Positions 8,713 to 16,644 of a stretch of 64,000 nucleotides of DNA are shown here, piece after piece. How positions within the stretch are numbered: position 1 is the first letter of the stretch; each line of letters opens with the position of its first letter. Source of the stretch: Rubripirellula tenax (GTDB taxonomy: Bacteria; Planctomycetota; Planctomycetia; Pirellulales; Pirellulaceae); assembly GCF_007860125.1 (NCBI RefSeq), contig NZ_SJPW01000005.1, forward strand, positions 618,065-682,064. Reading direction: 5' to 3'. The translations under genes and the position numbers were made by a program. The notes under the pieces were generated by a model. The model was given only the letters and a program-made list of their open reading frames with translations, was not told the DNA's origin and ran no database searches.

Positions 8713-10389
8713 ATGCCGAACGCAAGATTGCTGCTGCTGTTTGCCCTGATCGGGCTCTTATCCTTGACGACGACGTTTGCCCAAAGCGACCTGCCGACCC
8801 CGCCTGACCAACCGGTCGCCGAATCGGAATTGATCGCGCAACCGCAAGATACACCGGAAGTCGAAACGCCGAAATCGACGGATGCTTCGGTCAATGAATC
8901 GCCCGACACGTCCCCGGACACCTTGTCCCAGCGGATCGACCAAGCGTTCGGCAAGTACGTCGTTGGCACGGCCGCCGCCGTTATTTTCTATGACTTCGGC
9001 ACCCAGCAGTGGCTCGGAACCAAAATCCCGTTCGTGGTGGTTTGGCTGTTTTTTGGCGCCATTTTCCTGACGCTAAGGATGGGATTTATCAACCTGAGGG
9101 CTTTCCGGCACGCCATCGACCTGACTCGCGGCGTTTACGACACACCGGGTGAACCGGGCGAGGTTTCTCACTTCCAGGCACTCGCCGCTGCCCTGTCCGC
9201 GACGGTCGGACTTGGCAACATTGCTGGCGTTGCGATCGCGATTGCGACGGGAGGCCCCGGCGCGACGCTCTGGATCATCATGATCGGACTGCTGGGCATG
9301 ACGTCGAAATTCGCCGAATGCACGCTCGGCCAACTCTACCGAGTCACCGACGCCGACGGCCACGTCCTGGGTGGACCGATGCGGTACCTGCGAACGGGAC
9401 TCGCCGACATCGGCTACGGACGACTGGGCAGCGTACTTGCCGTGGTATTCATGGTGCTTTGCATCGGCGCCAGCTTCGGAGGCGGCAACGCGTTCCAAAT
9501 CGGCCAATCGCTCGAAGCGATTCGCGGCGACGTTCCGATCCTGCAAACCTATCCCGTCATCTACGGATTGATCATGGCGGTCGCCGTTGGCGTCGTCATC
9601 ATGGGCGGCATCAAGAGCATCGGTGCGGTGGCGGGCAAAATCGTTCCGTTCATGTGCTTCGCTTACGTGATCGCCGCGCTGTACATTCTGGCCCGCAACT
9701 ATGCGGCTGTCCCCGATGCGATCGTCACCATCGTGACCGAAGCGTTTACACCCAAAGCGGCTTACGGCGGCTTTTTAGGCGTGCTGGTCATCGGAATCAA
9801 ACGCGCCGTATTCAGCAACGAAGCCGGCGTGGGATCTGCCGCGATCGCACACTCGGCCGCCAAGACCGACGAACCCGTCAGCGAAGGCATCGTTGCTTTG
9901 CTGGAACCGTTCATCGACACCGTCGTCGTTTGCACAATCACGGCCTTGGTGGTTGTGGTAACGGGCGCGTACAACGCACCCGAACTGGCCGGCGCCATCC
10001 AAGCCGACCAGGGCGCGAAGATCACACTTTACGCCTTCGCCAACGGCGGCCACTACTGGTTTCGTTATCTGCTTTACTTCGCCGTCGTGCTGTTCGCCTA
10101 CTCGACTTGCATCAGCTGGTCGTACTACGGCGAACGATGCTGGGTCGAATTGTTCGGCGAGCGTTTCTCGATCTTCTACAAGATCTTGTTCCTAACGTTT
10201 ACGGTACTCGGTTCGATCGTGACGCGAGGCAATATCCTCGACTTCAGCGACTTGATGATTTTGGGAATGAGTTTTCCGAATCTGCTGGGCGTATTCATGC
10301 TCAGCGGCGTCGTCAAGCGGCAACTCGATTCGTATTGGGCGAAGTACAAACGCGGCGAAGTTGCCCGGGCTGATTCGTTCAAGTCATGA
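8713..10389 (+). CDS. AGCS-family amino acid:sodium (or proton) symporter
   Basis: The 558-residue protein belongs to the alanine/glycine:cation symporter family (DagA/AlsT-like). The family signature is seen in ALSATVGLGNIAGVAIAIATG and GGPGATLWIIMIGLLGMTSKFAEC, together with about 10-11 hydrophobic helices. Uptake of alanine or glycine driven by a cation gradient is the expected role. Unlike the usual proteins it has an N-terminal signal-like helix (MPNARLLLLFALIGLLSL) followed by about 70 polar residues rich in Pro, Thr and Asp before the transporter core, so a periplasmic N-terminal extension is likely. The stop codon overlaps the start of the next gene by 4 bases, suggesting translational coupling with a phosphodiesterase. 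Confidence 0.93.
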   Translation: MPNARLLLLFALIGLLSLTTTFAQSDLPTPPDQPVAESELIAQPQDTPEVETPKSTDASVNESPDTSPDTLSQRIDQAFGKYVVGTAAAVIFYDFGTQQWLGTKIPFVVVWLFFGAIFLTLRMGFINLRAFRHAIDLTRGVYDTPGEPGEVSHFQALAAALSATVGLGNIAGVAIAIATGGPGATLWIIMIGLLGMTSKFAECTLGQLYRVTDADGHVLGGPMRYLRTGLADIGYGRLGSVLAVVFMVLCIGASFGGGNAFQIGQSLEAIRGDVPILQTYPVIYGLIMAVAVGVVIMGGIKSIGAVAGKIVPFMCFAYVIAALYILARNYAAVPDAIVTIVTEAFTPKAAYGGFLGVLVIGIKRAVFSNEAGVGSAAIAHSAAKTDEPVSEGIVALLEPFIDTVVVCTITALVVVVTGAYNAPELAGAIQADQGAKITLYAFANGGHYWFRYLLYFAVVLFAYSTCISWSYYGERCWVELFGERFSIFYKILFLTFTVLGSIVTRGNILDFSDLMILGMSFPNLLGVFMLSGVVKRQLDSYWAKYKRGEVARADSFKS

Positions 10390-11663
10390 GCCGTGCTTGC
10401 ATCATCAATGTCGTTGGCTTAACGCCGCGATTACTGGAACACGCGCCGCGCATCCGATCGGTCGGCAACGCCCAGGCTTGGCGAAGCCCGTTGCCGGCGG
10501 TGACTTGCACGTCACAAGCCACGATGCTGACAGGGCTTCCGCCACGTGATCACGGGATCGTTGGCAACGGCTGGTATTACCGCGACACGCAAGAAATTCG
10601 GTTCTGGCAGCAATCCAATTCGTTGGTCCAGGGCCCCAAGTTTTACGACGGCATCGAAACGGCGAAGATGTTTTGGTGGTTCAACCAGTCGTCGGGGGTG
10701 AAGTACTCAGCCACGCCGAAACCGCACTATGGATGTGACGGATCGAAGGCGTTCGACATCTTGGATCACACCGGATGCGACCTAACGAAGAAGTTGGGGC
10801 CGTTTCCGTTTTTCTCGTTCTGGGGCCCCAATGCGGGGCTGCCCAGCAGCGACTGGATCGCCGACGCGACGGCGATTGTGATGCGTGAAAAACGCCCCGA
10901 ATTGACGATGGCCTACCTGCCGCACCTGGACTACGACTTCCAACGCCTGACCGATCACGATCCGGCGCGCGTTGCCGAAGTCGACGCCGCGGCGGGCCGT
11001 ATCATCGACGCGGCCAATGATATCGGCGCGACCGTGATTGTCGTATCGGAATACGGTCTCGTCCCAGTTAGCCGCCCGGTCGATATCAACCGAGTGCTTC
11101 GCCGTGCCGACTGGTTGGGCATTCGCAGCGGACCGTTCGGCGAGATGATGATTCCTGGTGAATCCGATGCGTTTGCGATCGCCGATCACCAGTTGGCACA
11201 CGTCTACGTTCGCAATCGGGACATGATCGCTGACGTGCGAGATCGATTATTGGCAACGCCCGGGATTGCGCAAGTTGTTGCACCGGAGGCAATCGAACTC
11301 GACCATCCTCGCAGCGGCGAGCTGATCGCAATTGCCGATGCAGATGCTTGGTTCACGTACTATTACTGGCTCGACGATGATGCGGCGCCCGATTTTTCCC
11401 GCACCGTCGACATCCATCGCAAACCGGGCTATGACCCCTGCGAATTGTTCGCGACCAGCAAGGTCCGCGCGGTCGCTCGCGTGGCTCAAAAGAAACTAGG
11501 CTTCCGCTACAAGATGGATGTCATTCCGCTTGACGCGACGCTGGTTCGCGGCAGCCACGGGGCGCACCCGTCTAGCCCACAAGATGGCCCGGTTATCATC
11601 GGGACTGGTGCCTTACCCACGGATATGCGAAAATTTCTCGGTTATGTCCGTCAATTGTTTTGA
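10386..11663 (+). CDS. Alkaline phosphatase/NPP-superfamily phosphodiesterase
   Basis: The 425-residue product has the type I phosphodiesterase/nucleotide pyrophosphatase pattern: PAVTCTSQATMLTGLPPRDHGIVGN near residues 37-61 aligns with the NPP catalytic loop, with Thr40 as the probable nucleophile; metal ligands are suggested by HLDYDFQR (about 178-185), by DHQLAHVYVR and by the terminal HGAHPSSPQDGPV. No signal peptide is present, so it should be cytoplasmic. Related proteins (AP superfamily, sometimes annotated as alkaline phosphatase family or nucleotide pyrophosphatase) cleave phosphodiester or pyrophosphate bonds; the substrate here is unknown. It starts at an ATGA overlap with the symporter stop, so the two are probably co-expressed. 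Confidence 0.88.
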   Translation: MSRACIINVVGLTPRLLEHAPRIRSVGNAQAWRSPLPAVTCTSQATMLTGLPPRDHGIVGNGWYYRDTQEIRFWQQSNSLVQGPKFYDGIETAKMFWWFNQSSGVKYSATPKPHYGCDGSKAFDILDHTGCDLTKKLGPFPFFSFWGPNAGLPSSDWIADATAIVMREKRPELTMAYLPHLDYDFQRLTDHDPARVAEVDAAAGRIIDAANDIGATVIVVSEYGLVPVSRPVDINRVLRRADWLGIRSGPFGEMMIPGESDAFAIADHQLAHVYVRNRDMIADVRDRLLATPGIAQVVAPEAIELDHPRSGELIAIADADAWFTYYYWLDDDAAPDFSRTVDIHRKPGYDPCELFATSKVRAVARVAQKKLGFRYKMDVIPLDATLVRGSHGAHPSSPQDGPVIIGTGALPTDMRKFLGYVRQLF

Positions 11664-11705
11664 CCGGAACGTCACTTAAATCTCGGTCTAGAAGGATTTG
11701 TTGCG

Positions 11706-12176
11706 ATGGGTATGTTGAAAGAGTTTCGTGAGTTCGCGATGCGAGGTAGCGTCGTCGACTTGGCCGTTGGTGTGGTGATCGGTGCCGCGTTCGGCAAGAT
11801 CGTTTCTTCGTTTGTTTCCAACATCGTGATGCCGCCGCTGAATTTGTTGACCGCCAAGTACGGCGTCAACTTCAGCGAAATGGCGTACACGGTCAAAACC
11901 GAATCGCCGAAACTGCTGCCCGATGGGACCGTCGAAAAAGCGGCTGATGGATCGCCAATCATGGCAATGCAAGATTACCCGATCCTGAATTATGGACCGT
12001 TCATCCAAACGATTGTCGACTTCCTGCTGGTCGCCGCCGCGATCTTCATGGCCGTCAAAGTCATGAACAGCGTCAAAGCACGCTATGAGAAAGAGAAAGC
12101 GGAAGAGGTCAAAGAACCGACGGAAGACGTCTTGCTGTTGCGTGAAATCCGCGACTCACTTAAGCGATCGTCCTAG
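11706..12176 (+). CDS. mscL: Large-conductance mechanosensitive channel
   Basis: The 156-residue protein is a clear MscL: MLKEFREFAMRGSVVDLAVG at the N-terminus, the pore helix GVVIGAAFGKIVSSFVSNIVMPP, a periplasmic loop, and TM2 around 98-118 (FIQTIVDFLLVAAAIFMAVK) ending in a cytoplasmic charged helix. It acts as a pressure-release valve during hypo-osmotic shock. The periplasmic loop is longer than in the roughly 136-residue E. coli protein and includes a TVEKAADGSP segment. An AAGGAT Shine-Dalgarno-like sequence lies about 10 bases before the ATG. Its last 4 bases overlap the convergent dusB gene. Confidence 0.97.
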   Translation: MGMLKEFREFAMRGSVVDLAVGVVIGAAFGKIVSSFVSNIVMPPLNLLTAKYGVNFSEMAYTVKTESPKLLPDGTVEKAADGSPIMAMQDYPILNYGPFIQTIVDFLLVAAAIFMAVKVMNSVKARYEKEKAEEVKEPTEDVLLLREIRDSLKRSS

Positions 12177-13198
12177 ACCACCGCTTCAGCGGTTGGGAAG
12201 TATTCGCGAACGACGCCGAAGAATTCTTCGGCGGATGAGACCTTGGCAACGTGCGTTCGAAAGAATCGGGCGCCACGCTTGCCCTGGGCATAACAGCACG
12301 CATATTTACGCATCAGCACCGTGCCCTTTTCTTCGCCAAATCGGTCAACCACCAATTGATAGTGGTCCAGCATCACGTCGCGCTGCTGGTCGATGGTCGG
12401 TTCCGGCGGAATCGGTTCGCCTCGAAGTGCCGCAGCTGCCTGGGCAAACAGCCACGGTCGCCCCAGACACGCGCGTGCGATCATCACGCCGTCGACGTTG
12501 TAGTTTTTGAATGCCGCGACCACCTTTTCAGCCGAATCCAAGTCACCATTTCCGATCAACGGGATGTTGCGCAGGTGTGACTTGATTTCGCTAATGCGAT
12601 CCCAATCCGCCACGCCGGTGAACATGTCGGCCGCGGTGCGACCGTGAACCGTCAAGGCTGCGGCGCCGGCTTCCTCGACCACCATCGCAATTTCGTTGCA
12701 GTTGATGTTCGTGCGACTGCATCCCAATCGAATCTTGGCCGTCACCGGCGTCGGGGCACAGGCTTTGACCAATTGGCTGATGATGGCCGACATTCGATTG
12801 GGCTCGCGCAGTAAGTAGCTGCCGCTGTGCGCCTTTTCGGTCACTTGGCGAACCGGGCAACCAAAATTGATGTCGACGACACTGACTTGATATTCCTCGA
12901 CCAAACGACGCCCGACTTTGGCCATCGTCTCGGGGTCGTTGTCCCAGATCTGGACGGCCAAGGGACGCGGTTCGTCGGCAACGCCCCACAGGCGATCAGG
13001 ATGCTCGGCATCATTTTCGTCCAGCCAGACAAAACCACGGGCATTCACCATCTCGGTCGCCAACAACCCGGCACCGCCGAATTGGCGGACGATGTGGCGA
13101 AAAGCGGCGTTGGTGAACCCGGCCATCGGCGCCTGCAGAATCGGCGGGTCGACGACGAGGTCACCGATGCGAAGCGGCGGATGCGGAAAATTAGGCAT
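12173..13198 (-). CDS. dusB: tRNA-dihydrouridine synthase (DusB-like)
   Basis: The 341-residue flavoenzyme reduces specific uridines in the tRNA D-loop. Family features are LQAPMAGFTNAAFRHIVRQFG (FMN site start), VVDINFGCPVRQVTEKAHSG with the catalytic Cys, VTAKIRLGCS, ALTVHGRTAADMF, and NGDLDSAEKV and GVMIARACLGRPWLF in the C-terminal half of the TIM barrel. The length is normal. Assignment to DusB over DusA or DusC rests on general resemblance, as these are hard to separate by eye. The gene overlaps mscL by 4 bases at its 3' end. Confidence 0.94.
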   Translation of the reverse strand: MPNFPHPPLRIGDLVVDPPILQAPMAGFTNAAFRHIVRQFGGAGLLATEMVNARGFVWLDENDAEHPDRLWGVADEPRPLAVQIWDNDPETMAKVGRRLVEEYQVSVVDINFGCPVRQVTEKAHSGSYLLREPNRMSAIISQLVKACAPTPVTAKIRLGCSRTNINCNEIAMVVEEAGAAALTVHGRTAADMFTGVADWDRISEIKSHLRNIPLIGNGDLDSAEKVVAAFKNYNVDGVMIARACLGRPWLFAQAAAALRGEPIPPEPTIDQQRDVMLDHYQLVVDRFGEEKGTVLMRKYACCYAQGKRGARFFRTHVAKVSSAEEFFGVVREYFPTAEAVV

Positions 13199-13319
13199 GG
13201 AACAGAATGCTTTTGGCTGGTTTCAGGTCGGCAAGACCGTTGATTGTGTCTGCTAAACCACGTTCTGCCAACTCGCTTTTCTCAGCAGCAGCTTTTGCCG
13301 TCCTTTCGCCAAGCACTCG

Positions 13320-14378
13320 TTACCAGGCTTTCGACCAACTCGCGATCACGGAATAGTCGGTTTCTAGCTGAATACCGTCCAAGTCTTGGGCGATGGTGGG
13401 CACGAATTCGACATTGAAATAGTGCCCCGCCGCCATGACCTGCGTTCCCAGACCGAGGTTGTACCAATAGCCACCGCGGAAACTTTCGACGTTCGTCGAG
13501 ATCAGCAGATCGGGCGTCGCCGCATCAGCGCCCGAGTATGCCGTTCGCCACAAGTGCTCGCCACGAAGGGAGACCGACCAGTTTTCGGTCAGCAGCACGC
13601 TGGTCCACGAATTGAACCGGAATTCATCGCTGACGCTGTACCCACGATAGTTGCGACCGATCGGCAAGTCGGTCTGGAATTGCATCCCACCGCTCCACCA
13701 ATCGCGATAGTATTTCCAGGTCATGCCGGGTCTTGCGTTGAACGTTCCGCTGCCCAGTCGCATCGGGTACGGCAGCGGTTGAGACACCAATCCATCGGTC
13801 GGCGCGGTCGATTCGCGATAGATGTCACCGGTCGGGATCGAACAACCAAGGTTGAAGATAAAGTCTTGAGTTTCGGTGCTGTACAGACGCAGCAATGCAC
13901 CCATTGAAGTGTCGCCAAAGCCGCTATTGTGCGTCGTGAAATCGCCGCCCCGTCCGGCCGGGTTTCCGTCGCCGCGGATATGGTCCATCGTCAAGCTTGG
14001 CAGCATCGCCATCGTGTACAGCGTCACGTCATCGGTCAGGCCGTACATAACATGAGCCATGTGCATTTCCATGGTCATTTGCGTCGGCGTGGCACCCGCG
14101 TTGGTCTGGATGCCGTTGACCACAATACCCGGCGGCGGCCCCACGGGCCCAAGGGCGGCTTGGTCGCTGATGGAGTTCTCGCCGATGCGATTATCCTCCA
14201 TGGACATCACCATGTACCTGTACTCGACCATCCACTCACCCTTGCTATGCAAGTGGTCACCGACAATGCCGACGGGCGCGTGCTTGTCCGCCAAACTTTT
14301 GCGATTGGGGTGGTCGGCGGTGGCAGAGATACCAAAAAACAATAGGCATGCTGTAGAAACAGCAGATCTTAGACGCAT
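13320..14378 (-). CDS. Exported beta-barrel-like protein, methionine-rich, unknown function
   Basis: The 352-residue protein has a signal peptide (MRLRSAVSTACLLFFGISATADHPN). The mature sequence is rich in alternating aromatic and polar residues (GEWMVEYRYMVMSMEDNR, YGLTDDVTLYTMAMLP, YYRDWWSGGMQFQTDLPIG) as in outer-membrane barrels of the phenol-degradation MetA/transporter group (PF13557-like). Met-rich stretches (MTMEMHMAHVMYG) around residue 100 and several His residues raise the possibility of copper handling, as in related copper-resistance outer-membrane proteins. It stands between dusB and the ABC-F gene on the minus strand with a 121-base spacer downstream. The exact function cannot be told from sequence alone. 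Confidence 0.75.
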   Translation of the reverse strand: MRLRSAVSTACLLFFGISATADHPNRKSLADKHAPVGIVGDHLHSKGEWMVEYRYMVMSMEDNRIGENSISDQAALGPVGPPPGIVVNGIQTNAGATPTQMTMEMHMAHVMYGLTDDVTLYTMAMLPSLTMDHIRGDGNPAGRGGDFTTHNSGFGDTSMGALLRLYSTETQDFIFNLGCSIPTGDIYRESTAPTDGLVSQPLPYPMRLGSGTFNARPGMTWKYYRDWWSGGMQFQTDLPIGRNYRGYSVSDEFRFNSWTSVLLTENWSVSLRGEHLWRTAYSGADAATPDLLISTNVESFRGGYWYNLGLGTQVMAAGHYFNVEFVPTIAQDLDGIQLETDYSVIASWSKAW

Positions 14379-14543
14379 CGTTCACGCTCATCCTTGAGTC
14401 ATGGAAGTACGCTCAAAGTATCGAGCAGATCGGAGGACGCGGCATGGTCAAAATGAATTCATCGACTCAACCGTTACCGTCGTCAGATCCGGACCAAGCG
14501 TCGAACTTGGCCGGCGGACTGAGTAACATTTACGAAAAGTCGC

Positions 14544-16340
14544 CTACGAAAAGTCGCTCAGCTCCAGCCACTTTTCTTCGCACTCGGCCAGTTCGGCGTT
14601 CAGCTTTTCGATTTCCTCGTGCTGCTTCATCGCTTTATCGGGGTTGGTTTCGGTCAGCATTTTGGCCGACAGTTCTTTCTTCTCGTCGTCCAGTTTGGCG
14701 ATCTTTTTCTCGAGGTTTTTCAGTTCTTTTTCCGCCTTGCGGCCGTCCTTGCCCCGTTCGCGGTGAACCTCGCCCTTTGCCTTCGCTGGTGTAGCTGCGG
14801 CGGCGGTGGTGACCTTGCCTCGCTGCCGCTCGCCCTCGTCGATTTCTTCCTCGACGGACAACAAGTAGCTGTCGTAGTCGCCGAAGTAGGTTTTCGCGGT
14901 TCCGTCACGAACTTCGATGACTCGCGTTGCCACACGGCGAACAAAGTGCCGGTCGTGGCTGGTGAAGATGACCGTGCCTTTGTAAAGGTCCATCGCCTCG
15001 GCGAGAGCTTCGACCGTTTCAACGTCCAGGTGGTTCCCCGGTTCGTCCAAGACCAAGACGTTGGCCGTCCCCAGCAACAGTCCGGCCATGCAAAGACGGG
15101 CCCGTTCGCCCCCCGACAACACTTTGACTTTCTTGTTGATGTGTTCGTCACGGAACAACAGCGCGCCGGCCATCGCCAACAACTCTTGCCGAGTCGTTCC
15201 GGCCATGCTGTTGTATTCCAGGTTCTCGATCACCGTTTGTCGTTCATCCAGCGACGTGTAAACGTGCTGGGCATACGTTCCGATCTCGACGCCGTAGCCC
15301 CACTTCATCACCCCGTCGACGGGATCAAGCGAGTGAACGACCGTCCGCAGTAGCGTTGTTTTGCCCTGGCCGTTGTCGCCCACGATCGCGACCCGCTGGC
15401 CGTGTTCGAGTTCGAAGTTGATATTGTCTGCGATCGTGACCGCGTCGCCTTCCTTGCTGGCGGGATATCCGATGGCAAGGCTTTCGCAACGCAGCACCGT
15501 GCCGCTGCGCGGCTCGACACGTGGCGGACGGATGTAGACAGTGGGCTCGTCCACTTCGATCTCCGTCGTCTGCAGCTTCTCAAGCTGTTTGGCCTTGCTG
15601 CGCGCCTGGCTAGCCGTTGCCGCGCTGGCGCGGTTCTTTTCGATGAACCGTTGCAGTTGCTTTTGCTTGGCGGCCACGGTCGAATTGACGCGTCGGTCGT
15701 GCTCGCGACGCTCCTCGCGGTATTCAAGGAATCCGTCGATTTTGCCCGGGTACATCGTCAACTTGCCGCGTGACAGCTCGAGCGTTTGGCTGCACGTCGC
15801 TTTCAAGAATGCCCGATCGTGGCTGACGATCAAAGCGGCTTTGTTGAAGTCACGCAAAAAGTGCTCCAACAGAATCTGTGTCCGCAAATCCAAGAAGTTG
15901 GTCGGTTCGTCCAACATCAACAGGTTGGGATCGTGCAACAGCAGCGCCGCCAATTTGACTCGGGTCTGCCAACCGCCGGAAAGCTCTTTGACCGGGCCTT
16001 CCAGATAAGCACCTTTCAATTCGAATTGGCCGGCGACTTCACCGCAGCGCCAATCGGGCTCGCCGCTGTCACGCATCAAGAAATCGAGGGCAGACTCACC
16101 CGGATTGAATGGGTCATGTTGTCGCAGGTAACCGATCCGCAGCGTCGGATGATGGATGACCTCGCCCTTTTCGAGCTCTTCGTTGCCCAGCAATGCCCTT
16201 AGCAGCGTGGACTTTCCGGCGCCGTTTCGGCCAATGAACCCGACTTTCACGTCATCCGTCAAAGCAAGCTCGGCACCGTCCAACAAAACTTGGTCGCCGT
16301 ATCGTTTGTGAGCGTCACGAACTTGGATCAAAACTGCCAT
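14544..16340 (-). CDS. uup: ABC-F family ATPase (Uup/Ettc-like)
   Basis: The frame opens at 16397, but ATG at 16340 (MAVLIQVRDAHKRYGDQVLL) matches the usual start of the family and gives 598 residues. Two nucleotide-binding domains are present: Walker A GRNGAGKSTLL and GDNGQGKTTLL, signature LSGGWQTRVKLAALLL and LSGGERARLCMAGLLL, and a linker region with the ARKRQ-like basic/coiled helix between them. No membrane segments occur, as expected for ABC-F proteins that act on the ribosome or DNA. The C-terminal 85 residues form a charged coiled coil (KELKNLEKKIAKLDDEKKEL), as in Uup. The second Walker B/D-loop reads LDEPGNHLDVE, with Gly where Thr is usual, while the first has the standard DEPTNFLD. 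Confidence 0.92.
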   Translation of the reverse strand: MAVLIQVRDAHKRYGDQVLLDGAELALTDDVKVGFIGRNGAGKSTLLRALLGNEELEKGEVIHHPTLRIGYLRQHDPFNPGESALDFLMRDSGEPDWRCGEVAGQFELKGAYLEGPVKELSGGWQTRVKLAALLLHDPNLLMLDEPTNFLDLRTQILLEHFLRDFNKAALIVSHDRAFLKATCSQTLELSRGKLTMYPGKIDGFLEYREERREHDRRVNSTVAAKQKQLQRFIEKNRASAATASQARSKAKQLEKLQTTEIEVDEPTVYIRPPRVEPRSGTVLRCESLAIGYPASKEGDAVTIADNINFELEHGQRVAIVGDNGQGKTTLLRTVVHSLDPVDGVMKWGYGVEIGTYAQHVYTSLDERQTVIENLEYNSMAGTTRQELLAMAGALLFRDEHINKKVKVLSGGERARLCMAGLLLGTANVLVLDEPGNHLDVETVEALAEAMDLYKGTVIFTSHDRHFVRRVATRVIEVRDGTAKTYFGDYDSYLLSVEEEIDEGERQRGKVTTAAAATPAKAKGEVHRERGKDGRKAEKELKNLEKKIAKLDDEKKELSAKMLTETNPDKAMKQHEEIEKLNAELAECEEKWLELSDFS

Positions 16341-16644
16341 GGATTCAAAAACATCGAGAAAGGGTATACCGAGAACGGGTATCGGGCGTTCGCCCAAGAG
16401 AATCTGTCGCCATAAGATGATCGGCTAAGGAAAGTTTACAACCGGCCCAACAATATGGAACATTGCCGACGAAAAACAGACTTTCCCGACCTTGATCGAC
16501 TGGTCAGGAAGCGGGGTCTGTTGGTACTCTACGGTTCACGAGTTCTCTACATTGCGACTGATCGCGCCAGACGTCACCGTTTGTTCAACGGAACCGCCGT
16601 GGCGATAGCCGCCGACCGCATTCGACCGGCCACGTGCCGTTGCC

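Noticed and set aside
14444-14794. Open frame of 116 codons on the plus strand
   Set aside because: It lies over the 3' end of the ABC-F gene in the opposite direction and has no motif; it is a shadow frame.
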